Positions 1 through 10,808 of a stretch of DNA of 64,000 nucleotides are shown in pieces (the stretch's first letter is position 1; every line of letters begins with the position of its first letter). The position numbers were made by a program, and so were the translations under genes. This stretch comes from Solanum dulcamara (taxonomy: Eukaryota > Streptophyta > Magnoliopsida > Solanales > Solanaceae): positions 18,497,634 to 18,561,633 of the forward strand of contig NC_077239.1 in the NCBI RefSeq assembly GCF_947179165.1, read 5' to 3'. Below the pieces are notes generated by a model, which was not told the origin of the DNA, ran no database searches, and saw only the letters and a program-made list of their open reading frames with translations.

Positions 1-760
1 CCCGATCGAAGATCAATCTTTGAAAAGTAGCTTGCTCCTTGATGTTGATCGAATAAGTCATCAATCAGTGGAATGGAATAGTTATTACTTATTGTGACCT
101 ATTCAACTACCGATAATCAATACATATACAGAGGGAACCATCCTTCTTCTTAACAAAGAGAATCAGAGCACTCCATGGGGAGATGCTTGGTCTAGTAAAA
201 CCCTAATCAAACAAATCTTTCAAATGATCCTTTAACTCTTTCAATTCTAACTAGGCCATTCGGTAAGGAGGAATAAAGATTGGTTGGTTACCGAGAAGGA
301 GATCAATACCGAAGTCTAATTTCACTTTAGGAGAGATTCTTGGGAGATCATTAGGAAAAACTTTCGAAAACTCATTAATATCCAAAACTGACTCAAGAGT
401 AAGAGCTTTAAAATTTGTATCTCTAACCCGGACTAGGTGATAGATGCAACCCGTAGAAATCATTTTCCAATCTTTATGGCATTAGATGAATTGATCTTTA
501 ATCATGGAATTACTAATTTCCAACTCTAGGACTGGCTCATTAGGAAACTGAAACTTAACCACACGGGTTCTACAACATATACAAGCATAACATGCATGAA
601 GCCAATCCATACTGAGAGTTACATAAAAATAGTTCATATCAAGCTCTACAATATCAATTGAGGTGACTTTATGGAAAACTAAAACTGGGAATTTTTGATA
701 GACTCTCTTAGCTACAACTGAATCGCCAACAAGAGTATAGACCAAAAAGGCTCTAAAACG
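1..760 (-). pseudogene. gypsy A pol fragment: protease and N-terminal reverse transcriptase
   Basis: Minus-strand frames give a retropepsin-side segment (745-482, with MDWLHACYAC and TRVVKFQFPNEPVLE) followed by the protease-RT linker (463-251, with GCIYHLVRVRD and IPPYRMA). Positions 250-1 hold the beginning of RT (FVKKKDGSL, then CIDYR). These motifs are typical of Tekay/Del-like Ty3/gypsy pol. The segments are in different frames and separated by stops, and the catalytic palm of RT is outside the window. It is a decayed coding region and makes no functional enzyme here. Confidence 0.85.
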
Positions 761-1029
761 ATCTCGAGACTGAGAATGAATTTCATAGAAAGATAAGTAG
801 TAATAAATGATAGGGTAGCACTCGGATATAATAATGGGTAAACATCAAATTCAAAGGCTTTTAACATACTAGTCACAACATCAGGCGAATCCTCTAACTT
901 CTGAGGAGTTTGAAAGGTATAAAACCTATTCAGGCGCTCTCTTACACTCGAAGTAGTACCATCCTGACCGGTTGACCTATAGTAGTATGAGTCTAAGGTC
1001 GACCATATCCACTCATAGTAGCATTTGAA

Positions 1030-2052
1030 GGATAATCCTTCACTTGATGACCTGTCTTACCACCATTAAAACAAGCACCCAAACCCTCTAGACATTCTCC
1101 AAGATGGTTTTTCCCACACTTCTTGCATGGGGAATAGGTTGACCACTTGGAGCTCCTCTTTGAGGCTTAGGTTTAGATACCCTATATTTTTTGAACTTAG
1201 GAGTAGGGGCATTTGAAGAGTTTTGGCCGTAATACTTTTGCGAAACTGAGGATGGCCACCATTTTCGAACTTACCATAAAAGGATTTTTCACCATTAATT
1301 TGTGCCTTCTTGGACTCTATTCTAGACCTCTCCTTTAGAGTTTTCTCTTCTATTTCTTTAGAATGTGTCATAAGTATTAAAATATTCATTTCCTTGATGA
1401 GCATAGCGGTCCTACATTCCTTGACCATAAAATCAGACACACCTAAAATGAACTTGCTCATCCGAATCCTTGAATCCACAACTATGAGAGTAGAATATTT
1501 TGACAACTTAGTTAACTTGAGGGAATACTCTCTCACACTCATATTACCTGGGCGCAAATTGATGAATTCTTGTACCTTAGCTTTCCTTAATTCTAAAGGA
1601 AAGATCCAATCAAGAAATGCACTCTTGAATTACTCCCAGTCAATGGGACCATCATCTCTACCCCATTCATACTTCCATTGCTGATACCAAACTTGTGCAA
1701 CTACCTTAAGTTCATAAGTCTCTAGGTTCGCCTTCTCTATCAGACTAACTCCCATGATCCTAATGATCTTAGTATTGCCCTTAATAAATTCTTGTGGATC
1801 TTTATCCATCTTAGAGCCATAAAACTTAGGAGGGTTCATCCTAGTGAAGTCACAAACCTGGCTAGCAGCCTTACCCATATTTGGGTTTATGGGATCTACC
1901 ACTTCCCTATTTGTTTGAGCGACTAAGGCTTGGGCAGGAACTTGAAATGCGCCCCAAAACTCCACATGAGATACTTTCTCATTAAAAGGGTCAGTTGGAG
2001 CTTGTTGATTCTCCTCAACATTTATTCCGATGGGAATTCTTCTTGGAGGCAT
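1030..2052 (-). pseudogene. gypsy A gag (capsid/nucleocapsid), broken
   Basis: The start is the ATG at 2052 (MPPRRIPIGINVEE), the usual opening of this gag type, about 200 bases downstream of the primer-binding site. The N-terminal part contains the capsid-like FTRMNPPKFYGSKMDKDP block. The frame breaks near 1630 and resumes at 1557 (GNMSVREYSLKLTKLSKY). Near 1080-1140 a zinc-knuckle-like region reads CKKCGKNHLGEC, followed by a second cysteine-histidine cluster at the low end. Gag would package the element RNA. At least one frameshift and several stops make it a pseudogene. Confidence 0.82.
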
Positions 2053-2254
2053 AATTCAGTAATTCCAAAGAGAAAGAGCTAGAGGGAAAAACCTTAAAGT
2101 TTAACTCTATCACACGAAAAGATCAAGAAAGAAGTGAAGTTTTTCCTAAGATGCCTCATAGCCACATATTCATAAATGTGGCGTGCTTCACACCGATGAA
2201 CAAGATTCTACTTGATGCAGCATGATAGAATCCTTATGATACTTTAAACCTTGT

Positions 2255-2266
2255 GCTCTGATACTA
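2255..2266 (-). other. Primer-binding site of gypsy A
   Basis: On the minus strand the bases read TAGTATCAGAGC, one mismatch from TGGTATCAGAGC, the complement of the initiator tRNA-Met 3' end. It lies four bases from the LTR end at 2271, the normal spacing, and fixes the orientation of the element as minus. Confidence 0.85.
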
Positions 2267-2270
2267 AGTT

Positions 2271-4279
2271 TGTCACTATCCAAGCTAGGCCCTATGTGTG
2301 ATGGAAATTAGAATCCCGAATGACCCCAACCAAGCCTCTTAACATATCATTCATGAGCATACATAAGGTAAGTAAAGAAATAAATCTAAGACATAGATGC
2401 AGAAATAAAGTCTCAACATGAAAAGTCTCAATAAAAAAGAACAAATCTCAAATCGGTATGAAAAGGCAACATAGACTCTATGACATCCAATATGCCTCTA
2501 CTAGTCTAGATGGGGGCATAAGACAAGCTCCTAGATCACCTAATATAAATGATGAAAAAGTGACAAAAACATAAGGAAAACTAAACTGTCACATCCTCGG
2601 AACATGAGGACTCTCCACAAGTGAAAATAGTAATGAGCTATAGACACAAACAAGAAGATGAACATGATCATTGAACCTTGATTTATGATACAATATAAGC
2701 AAAAGTATTCATTAATACATGGAATGCACTAAGTATGTGAGAAACATACATAAAAAATAATAATAGGACATAGTCAATATGAATATGTGATGCATGACCA
2801 ATAGGTTTAAAACATGAGTAAAAGAACTTGAAAGCATTTGTAAATCATAATCATGCGGTCGATATATCATAAAACATTATTATAAAAGCTTATAGAATAT
2901 AACATATACATATGTGGGATATTAACTTTAACCAACATGTAAGACCATGTTATCTATAACATGGAATCCAATGTAATTTCTACACCAAGAAGAGAGAGGT
3001 TACTTGCCAAGGTACACTCCGTAACAGAAACATAAATATAATCATGAGCTATATGTGGATCCACTATCTACGTCATAAAGGCAAAACTTACGGTGGCACT
3101 TAGTTTACGAACTAATGGTCGCTACTAGGGATCCCTCGTAGATCCCCACCATGAAGTTCGCTCAGTGCTAAATTAATCCCAATGGAATACATAAACATAA
3201 TCATTACAAAATGAAATCAACCAATTCAATATCATGAAAAATTCAACATAAGAATAGATCCTTGAAAACCATGATCATAACTTAAACTTGGGGATACTTA
3301 CCTTCCTAAGCATCCAAATCATCATAACTATAATATTGTGTGAAAACCTTTCACAATTCATGATTTTATGCTTGAAATCATAGTTGAATCACAAAACATA
3401 ACTTTCATAAATCATACATGAGAAAATCATAAACTTTGTGATCATAATTCCATAATTCATCATTGAATTGATAGTATAATGCATGGGTCATTAAAAAATA
3501 CATTGAAAACTTGTAATTCAATCACAATCATACATGAATAGGCTAGTATCAATGAATAAGAACATAATTGAGCTGACCCATATGCAATTTGACCCAAAAC
3601 CCAAGAATTGAGAGAATTAGAATTGGAATTAAAATTAATGTAGAATTAGGGAGAAAACGTTGGGACTTCATGGATTGAAGAAATCCATGGATAAATCCCC
3701 ACATACCTAGACTTAGAATGATTGAATTAAATTCCTCTATTGGAAGCTTGAAGACTTTTCCATAGTTATTGCCTTAGAGAGAAATTGGAGAGACTTGAGA
3801 GGTTTGATCATGTGATTTGGAAGAATAGGGGTTTAGGAGTGTTACAAATTAGTTATAGACTAGGAATTAATCCCCAAAAATATCTAGATATATTATTATA
3901 ATAATAGGAAAAGACCAAAATACCCCTTAACTTAACTGCTCGAGGTCACCTGGATGGAGGGTCACCACTGCCCATGAAGCTAACCATGGGTCATGGTGAT
4001 CATCATGTTGATGGAGGTAAAATGATTTGGGGGAGGTTTCCACCATGGAGGGAACCAAGATCCATCACAAGTCCATGATGGGCACCATGATCCGTATAGC
4101 CATCCATGGTCCCTGTCTGTCAATTTCCCATTTACTAGTGCACCTTTACAGTTGCTTTTCATAGACCATGAAGAGCACCACGGTATGTGAAGGGCTCCGT
4201 AAAGGACCACCTGGTGCCATACGATGTGATATTCATCTTAAACCCTATTTTTTGACTTTTCAACTTCCATGGTCTTACA
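2271..4279 (-). repeat. 5' LTR of gypsy A (about 2.0 kb)
   Basis: On the minus strand the LTR begins TGTAAGACCATGG (at 4279) and ends GATAGTGACA (at 2271), so it has TG...CA ends. It matches in layout the LTR of copy C (55702-57808), which begins TGTAAGACCC. The U3 part (about 3950-4215) is dense in CCATGG-like words such as ACCATGG and CCATGATG, which can pair with each other. The rest is AT-rich with no gene. The other LTR of this copy is outside the window, so no target duplication can be read. Confidence 0.8.
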
Positions 4280-4635
4280 ATTTCGAACAACAATGCCACC
4301 ATCCTCAGAATTAACTAAGCAAACACCCAAATGAATTATCCTATGAATATCACAAAATAACTCCTTGTTTTCATCTTCATCATAGGTAATATTGTTCATG
4401 GAAAATCTACTAAGAGCATCAGCAACCATATTTGCTTTACCTTGATAGCACAACACACTCATATTATAGTACATCAACAACTAGAGCCATCTCATTTGTC
4501 GAAGGTTCAAGTCCTTTTGGGTGAACACATATTGAAAACTCTTTTGTTCAGTGAATAAATCAACATGGATACCATATATATAGTGTATCCAAACCTTCAC
4601 AGCAAACACCACCGCTGCTAACTCCAAGTCATGAG
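4280..4635 (-). pseudogene. gypsy B pol fragment: end of RNase H
   Basis: The minus strand encodes a segment ending the RNase H domain, with GKANMVADALSRFSMNN, the typical YHPGKANVVADALSR-type end of the Ty3/gypsy RT-RNase H module. It is cut at 4280 by the LTR of copy A and at 4635 by the left end of the hAT transposon. The same pol resumes at 32057 on the far side of the hAT. Bases 4628-4635 (GTCATGAG) are the left copy of the hAT target duplication. Confidence 0.85.
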
Positions 4636-4830
4636 TAGGGCTGGGTATAAAATACCAAAAACTGAATTACCGAACCGAATCAGCTATTTCGATATTTTGG
4701 TATTCGGTAATTCAGTATTTCAGTTCAGTATTCAGTATCGAAATTCATATTTTGGTATTTCAGTTTTGGTATTTAATATTTACAATTATACCATTCGGTA
4801 TTTCTCGAATACCAAAATTAAATAAGTAAA
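4636..4830 (+). repeat. hAT left terminal inverted repeat and subterminal repeats
   Basis: After the 10-bp terminal repeat come many copies of a short AT-rich word family in both orientations: ATACCAAAA, TACCGAA, TTCGGTA and TTTGGTAT. The right end (about 31880-32038) has the same words. In hAT elements such subterminal motif clusters bind the transposase. Here that role is inferred from position and repetition. Confidence 0.8.
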
Positions 4831-5596
4831 TAACCAATAGTCCTATTCTGTAGCCCATTGTATTCTATTGGGCCTAAATGAGTGTATGGCCTAAAAGAGT
4901 AAAACAAAGGCCCATTGTCAAAATATTTATCCAGCCCAAATCTGAAATCCCTAACCTAGGCTAAGTTGAGACCTTCAGAATCAGTCGTCCTTCACAAATC
5001 AGTAAATCACAACATTAGTTCACAGGCCACATCTTCAGCATTCGGCCTTCGCCCTTCAGTTCATCAGTTGAGAGTTGAGACCTTCAGTCCTTCAGACTTC
5101 CCAGCTTCAGTCTTCAGACCTTCAGTGCTTCACTCCTTCACAATCACCGCTCTATTTCTCTGCTCAGCAACTGGCGCTTGCTCTTCAGTCCTTCAAATAT
5201 CATAAGTTCACAACCTCAACAGTGCAATCGAGTAGCACTATAGCAGTAGAGGAAATAGAGAAAAGAAGAAGAGGAGAAAAAAATTAAAAAGAGAATCAGA
5301 GAAGAAGAAAACAATTGGAGAAGAGAATTTACCTTGAAGAGAAGTCCTAGTAGTCGAAAAGCAGTAGAAAAGAAGTCGCAGCTCGAAGCTTTCGTAACTC
5401 GTAAGTATGTTTTTACAATTTCTCTGCTTTCCCTTTGTCTGTTCCTTGTTTTTAATCTTTTTGTGGAATTGTTACACATGTTTAGCGTAAATTCTTCTAT
5501 CAGAGGTGAGCAAAATGCCAAAATCTGTTCTTTTTTTATTTTCTTTTACACTTCCAATTCATGTCTTATAACATTTGTAATCTCTTCTATGTTTAG
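4831..5596 (+). other. hAT leader with a 5'-UTR intron
   Basis: The stretch 4970-5200 is rich in repeated CTTCAG and TTCAGTC words and codes for nothing recognisable. A well-formed intron runs from 5401 (GTAAGTATG, after CGTAACTC) to 5596 (CTATGTTTAG), ending exactly where transposase-type coding sequence begins. Introns in the leader are common in plant hAT elements. The promoter would lie in 4636-5200, but no clear TATA box is evident. Confidence 0.6.
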
Positions 5597-7816
5597 ATAG
5601 AAGATGAAATAAGTCGAACAACCAATGTCAGTAGAAGTTCACCTCTAGCTCTTACTGAGTCTCTTGATTCAACACCGAAAATTGAACAACATTCAGTGAC
5701 TGTGAAGAGGAAAGCTATAGAATCAAGATCTGCTTCTTGGCCGCATTATAATAAGCTCATAGAAGATGGAATTCATAAAGAAAGGTGTAAGCATTGTGGT
5801 TAAAGTTCTCTTAGTTGTTTCAACTAAAAATGGAACAAGTGGACTGAATAAATATTTGAAAACTTGTCCTAAAAATCCAAATAAGGTTACACTTTCAATT
5901 CCAAGTACAAACAATCAAATTTAAACTTTCCATTAGAAGGTGAAATGCGTGATGGGTCAATTTGGACTTTTGATCAAGAGGTATCTCGGAGGGCTTTAGT
6001 TGAGATGTTAATCTTGATGAGCTTCCTTTTTGTTTAGTTGAAAAGGAAGGTTTTAAGAAGTTTATGAAAAAACCCCAACCTTTATTCCGAGTTTCCTCCT
6101 GTAGAACAGTGACTAGGGATTGTTATGTAGTTTTTGGTGAAGAGAGACAAAAGTTTATGAAGTATTTGAAAGAAACATCACCGAGAGATTGTCTAACAAC
6201 AAAGACATGGAATTCTATACAAAGAATAAATTATATATGTTTGACAGTACACTTTATTGATAGTGATTGGCTCTTGCATAAATGAATTTTAAACTTTCAG
6301 GTTGTTACTAGTCATAAGGGTTATGAAATGGCTCGTTGTATTAGTAAGTGTTTTCTTGATTGGAAATTGGAAAAAATAATCACTATAACTGTAGATAATG
6401 CTTCTTCTAATAATGTCATGGTGAAAGAGATACACAAATAAATGGTTAATTGGGGATCTAACATGAAATGTTGTAACCATCTTCACGTGAATGTATGGCT
6501 CACATTTTGAATCTTATTGTGCAAGATATCATGAAAGAAGTTGGTCTATTTATCAAACGTGTTAGGCAAATGGTGAAATATGTTAGACAATCTCCCGCAA
6601 GGATTAAAAAATTTACAGAATATTGTGAACTAAAAAATATAGACAGTAAGAATTCATTATGTTTAGATATTTTAACCCGGTGGAATTCTACCTACTTGAT
6701 GTTGGATGCCTCACAACATTTTGAGAGTGCATTTGATAGGTTTGATCTTGAAGATGGTGGATTGTCAACTTATCTTGCTAATCATATTTGTGAAGATGGA
6801 AGTGTTGCAGGTGTACTTGAAAGTGATGTTTGGCAAAAGGTGAAAAATATGGTAATATTTCTTAAAAGATTTTATGATCTAACTTAGAAGGTTTCAAGTT
6901 CACTCTACGTCACTTCTAATGGTCACTTTGAAGATATAATTGAGCTACACAATCAGTTAAGAGAGTGTATGGAAGACAATGATCCTTCTTTGGAAAAAAT
7001 GGGAGAAAAAATGAAAGAAAAGTTTGTCAAGTATTGGGGTGCTCCTGAAAAAATGAATAAAGTGCTTTTTATAACCTCTATCTTAGATCCTCGTAACAAA
7101 CTTGAGTATATTGGTGACGTACTTGATGATATGTTTGGAGATAAAAAGGAGAGTGTAATAAAAGATAAAATGGTGACTTATATGAAATATATGTTTGAAA
7201 AATATGTAGCAAAATTCTCTAATGCATCTCGACGCTCATCTTGTCTCTCTGATTTATCGGGTCAGACATCGGATTTATCTATTTTTAACACTAGCACAAA
7301 ATCAACAAAAGTGACAAATAGGATCCAAATGAAGAGGAATAAACAAGATGGTACAGGTTTGGGTGGTAAGTCGAAGTTGGAAAAGTATCTTAGTGAAGAA
7401 CTAGAGCCGAATGATGATGACGACAATTTTAATATCTTGTCGTGGTGGAAAGCTCATTCTCCTAGATATAAAAAAATTTCCGAGATGGCTCATGATGTGT
7501 TAAAAATTCCAATTTCTAGTATGGCATCGGAATATGCCTTTAGCACCGAAAGACGTATTTTTGATTTATTTAGGAGTTCTTTGACTCCAAAATTGGTGCA
7601 AGCTGTTATTTGTCTTCAAGATTGGGGTTGAAATGAGCCTTATCCCATAAATGTTGAAGAAGATTTTAATGATCTTATGAAACTTGAACTTGGTATGTTT
7701 TTTAGTTTTTGTATTTTATTTTTATATTTTTTTACTTAGTTTAATTGTTGACACATTTTAAATTCTTTTTAGCTATGGATGATATTGACTGTATTGTTCA
7801 AGCTGAAAAACAGTGA
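5597..7816 (+). pseudogene. hAT transposase, inactivated
   Basis: The conceptual product has the layout of a plant hAT transposase. There is a BED zinc finger near 5700-5890 (SWPHYNKLIEDG, CKHCG, then NKYLKTCPKNP after a frameshift), an RNase H-like core (ITITVDNASSNN near 6385; CMAHILNLIVQD near 6490; LTRWNSTYLMLDA near 6675) and a C-terminal hAT dimerisation block (SSMASEYAFSTERR and LTPKLVQAVICLQDW near 7515-7630). It carries several stops and frameshifts (stop after CKHCG near 5801, shifts near 6010-6290, stop at 6885, stop at 7629). The expected start appears as ATA (5597) in place of ATG. A short intron (7693-7772) precedes a last exon ending in TGA at 7814-7816. It would cut and join the element ends, but cannot be functional now. 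Confidence 0.9.
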
Positions 7817-8202
7817 AAGTAGATTTTGGATCAGTTATGGATGTTCTAAAGAGCTATTTGTTGAGCAAAAATTCCAAGCTATGATGTATTGATGCGTTCT
7901 CAGTTCAAACTGTTTCTTTTTGTATTGGTGATGTGCTTGTAGCAGTGAAAAATAGGATGGTACACCAACATAATCAACAATATTAGAATATGGATTGCTT
8001 TTTAATGGTGATATTGATAAGCAAAGAAGGGACTACAAACTGCTGAAGGTTGAGCCTTTCAATTCAGAAAAGAAAAAATATATGTGCTTATTGTATCCTA
8101 TAACACAACATCATTATAATGAAGTCTTGTTCATTTGCATTGTGTGGTTCCTCACCAGTTTCTGAGGATCAGGTTTGCTTACAACTTATGTTTCTATTGC
8201 AG
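7817..8202 (+). other. hAT non-coding stretch between transposase and captured gene piece
   Basis: AT-rich sequence with no recognisable protein or RNA gene. Its right end (TTTCTATTGCAG, ending 8202) is a convincing 3' splice site leading into the UTP7-like exon, so part of this stretch is probably captured intron. The boundary between hAT sequence and captured sequence cannot be placed by eye. Confidence 0.5.
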
Positions 8203-8270
8203 GTCAGGGAAACAGTGTGTGATGTAGTATTCTTACATAATGAACTGTTTTTCGATGCTGCTCAGAAGAA
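8203..8270 (+). pseudogene. Captured UTP7/WDR46 gene fragment, upstream exon
   Basis: A 68-base exon-like piece lies between a 3' splice site (TTCTATTGCAG) and a 5' splice site (GAAGAA|GTAAGA). It reads VRETVCDVVFLHNELFF then DAAQKK, which I recognise as the start of the WD40 propeller of UTP7 (WDR46 in animals), a U3 snoRNP/small-subunit processome protein needed for 18S rRNA maturation. The following exon expected from the family (roughly YPYIY...GTELHCLK) is not visible in 8271-8572 or 30836-31260. The phase left at 8270 (two bases over) does not match the next surviving exon, so one small exon has been lost. It lies inside the hAT ends and on the transposase strand. Confidence 0.78.
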
Positions 8271-8572
8271 GTAAGACTCATTTTATGTCCAAATTTCTTG
8301 ATTGTAATGTGTTATAAGATGGGTTTCGAAGGCACTCTATTCCTTTGGTTATGTTTCACAGGATTTAGAGATTCTATAAGTTCCTAAACTCTTGTTAAAT
8401 GTTCACATAGATCTCATAGTGGGTTTGAATCATGTAATGTCCACAACATCCACTACCTGAAGGTTAGTTTGACCTATTAATGCCGTGTGCCTTCTATTGT
8501 CTGGTCAGTTGGATTGTTAAATATTTCATTGTTACAACTTGTAGTATGTGTGCCCTTCTAATACCTCCAATT
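8271..8572 (+). other. Left part of captured UTP7 intron, up to the H insertion
   Basis: It follows a consensus donor (GTAAGACTC). It is AT-rich, with no exon visible. It ends in CAATT (8568-8572), the left target duplication of LTR element H. The intron continues at 30836. Confidence 0.6.
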
Positions 8573-9352
8573 TGTCATGACCCAACCCCGTACGCCGCGA
8601 CTAGGGTCCAACCTGGACCCCCCTATGCGTATCTATCAGCTATACCTAAGTTGAACCGTATGTGATGTGACACTATACCCAAAAGCCTCAATAGTTGAAA
8701 ACTTTTTTATGTACAGGTAGCCTCTTTCATTTGCATCATATCATAAAAGGGCACGCAAACCGACAAGGCTGCCATAACATAAAAAGATTTACAACCTACC
8801 GTATAGGCACAGTCGAGACAAACTTATAAACAACCCACATATACATATGTCTACAGACCTCTAAGAATAGTAACAACAACATATGGCAGGACAGGCCCCC
8901 CGCCGTACCCCTGGACAGTTAAATACATACATATTACATGACTAGTATAAAAAGTTAGGCTCCGGAACAATGGAGCTCTCCCAGTATCGCTGAGTGGAAA
9001 CCTTAAGCTGGCGGATCTCCAAACTGAACATCTATACCTGCGGGCATGAAACGCATCCCTCCGAAGAACGAGGGGTTAGTATGATATATGTACTGAGTAT
9101 ATAAAGCATAACAATACATAACTGAGCTGACAACTAAAGTAGGGATGTAGGAAACAAATATAACAGTTAACGAATTTCTCTACCTGCATCTTGTGACATG
9201 AGGGCATGTACACCTTCTTTACATACCATACCTGGCCCACTATGGGACTTGGTGCTATAAGTGTGTCACTATATTTCCACATGCATGCCAACAAACTGTA
9301 TTTGGCCCTTCAATGAGGGACTTAATGAAGATATCATTTCATCATTTATCAT

Positions 9353-9766
9353 GTCCGACCCTTCATAGGACGCGATGAATGATCATTGCATCATATATCA
9401 TTCCCGGCCCTTCATGGGACACAGTGAATTTATCATGCCCGGCCCTTCATAAGATGCGATAAATTTATCATGCCCGTCCTTTCATGGGACACGGTGAATT
9501 TATCATGCCCGGCCCTTTATGGGACATGGTGAATTTGTCATGCCCGGCCCTTCATGGGACGCGGTGAATTTATTATGCCCGACCCTTCATGGGACGCGGT
9601 AAATTATCATGTCCGGCCCTTCATGGGATGTGATAAATAATCATTTCATCATATATCATGTCCGGCCCTTCATGGGATGCGGTAAATTTATCATACCCAC
9701 CCTTCATGGGATGCGGTAAATTTATCTTGCTCGACCCTTCATGGGACGCGGTGAGTGACGTATTAA
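9353..9766 (-). repeat. 35-bp minisatellite in left LTR of H, about 11 units
   Basis: The unit on the plus strand is built around CGGCCCTTCATGGGACGCGG followed by TGAATTTATCATGCC. I count about eleven units. The first and eighth are lengthened by an inserted ATCATTGCATCATAT-type tail. The units differ from each other by a few bases. The right LTR has about nine. Confidence 0.88.
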
Positions 9767-10305
9767 CAGCCTGTACAAGTAAAGTAATGAGGAACCATAT
9801 GCAATTAGTACATCATCTGATATTCGATACAACAATCGGCATGGACTATCATTTGAGGATCAAAACTATCATCTTCTCACGTATCCTCTAAGTTCCATTA
9901 GGGGCCACATCGACGGAGTCTCAAGAGTCCTAGGCTTTTATTAAGGTAATACCAAATGGCTTATGCAATCAGAGACACTTGTCATTATAGAGTTCTTAGG
10001 CATGGGAGCTCATACATTCAATTAGTATTCCTCATATAGGGACTCGATAGTAGTAGTTCAACTACTTCAAGAACTTCGATATTAAGAAATGAATAGGAGT
10101 TATAGTTCATGCTTTTCATGCATCCGGTTACTATTTCCTGTATAGAAGGCTTGAGGGTGATAGATCAGCTACCTTAAGAGCCTTAGCATTTAGAAGTGAA
10201 CACGAGTCAATAGGCTCTACATATATTACCTTTTATCCTATAGAAGCCTTAAAAAGGCAATAGTTCAACTATTACAGGAGTTCTATCATTATGAAGTGGA
10301 TAAGA

Positions 10306-10317
10306 TTTTTTTTTTTT
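10306..10317 (-). other. LINE poly(A) tail
   Basis: A run of twelve T on the plus strand, directly beside the LTR sequence and preceded in the LINE sense direction by GGGTCTGTTCCCAT. It marks the 3' end of the LINE and confirms insertion by target-primed reverse transcription. Confidence 0.88.
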
Positions 10318-10808
10318 ATGGGAACAGACCCTACACGAGGCTCCCACCTCTCGTGCACAGTCAGGGGTTAAGCAACACCCCCAAGCCTTAACATAAATAA
10401 CCAAAATAAAAATACAAGGAGGGGGACATAAACCTTACCTCCGATCCTATGGTGGTTCATAAGTCGGCTAACCTATTAAGGTCAGCTAACTCATCCCCGA
10501 TACAAAAAAGAGACTAACTATAACTAGAAAGCAGTAAACCTGTGAGAGGACTCCTCCCAGTACAATTCAACTATGAAAGCATAAATGAGGGAGACTCTCC
10601 CCTTCCATGAGAAAAAAGGAAAGTAACCTACACTAGTCCTATTCAACTATGCTATGTACCAGACATAGCTACATTGAAGAAGAACAAGTATACAAAACTT
10701 CTATCTCGCATGGGATGGGAAATTCCTTTCATCTTTGCTCTTTTTAGTCTTGTCGTACCAAGTAAATCCAGGTGAAGTGTGCCTTTGTATCAGTATCATG
10801 ATTACCAG

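Larger units (their letters stand above)
1..4279 (-). mobile_element. Ty3/gypsy retrotransposon copy A, 5' part (runs off left edge)
   Basis: Read on the minus strand this is a 5' LTR (4279 to 2271), a primer-binding site, a leader, gag, protease and the start of reverse transcriptase. The rest of pol and the 3' LTR lie outside the window. It interrupts the RNase H region of another gypsy copy (B): B coding sequence resumes at 4280 immediately beside the LTR end. Protein sequence is close in type to copies B, C and E, so this family has inserted into itself. All reading frames are broken, so it is not autonomous. Confidence 0.85.

Noticed and set aside
4966..5600. Short open frames in the hAT leader
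   Set aside because: They arise from CTTCAG repeats and from intron sequence. The spliced reading leads into the transposase instead.
9353..9766. Regular repeats resembling a CRISPR array
   Set aside because: The 35-bp units are head-to-tail with no unique spacers, lie inside a plant LTR and recur in the other LTR of the same element.
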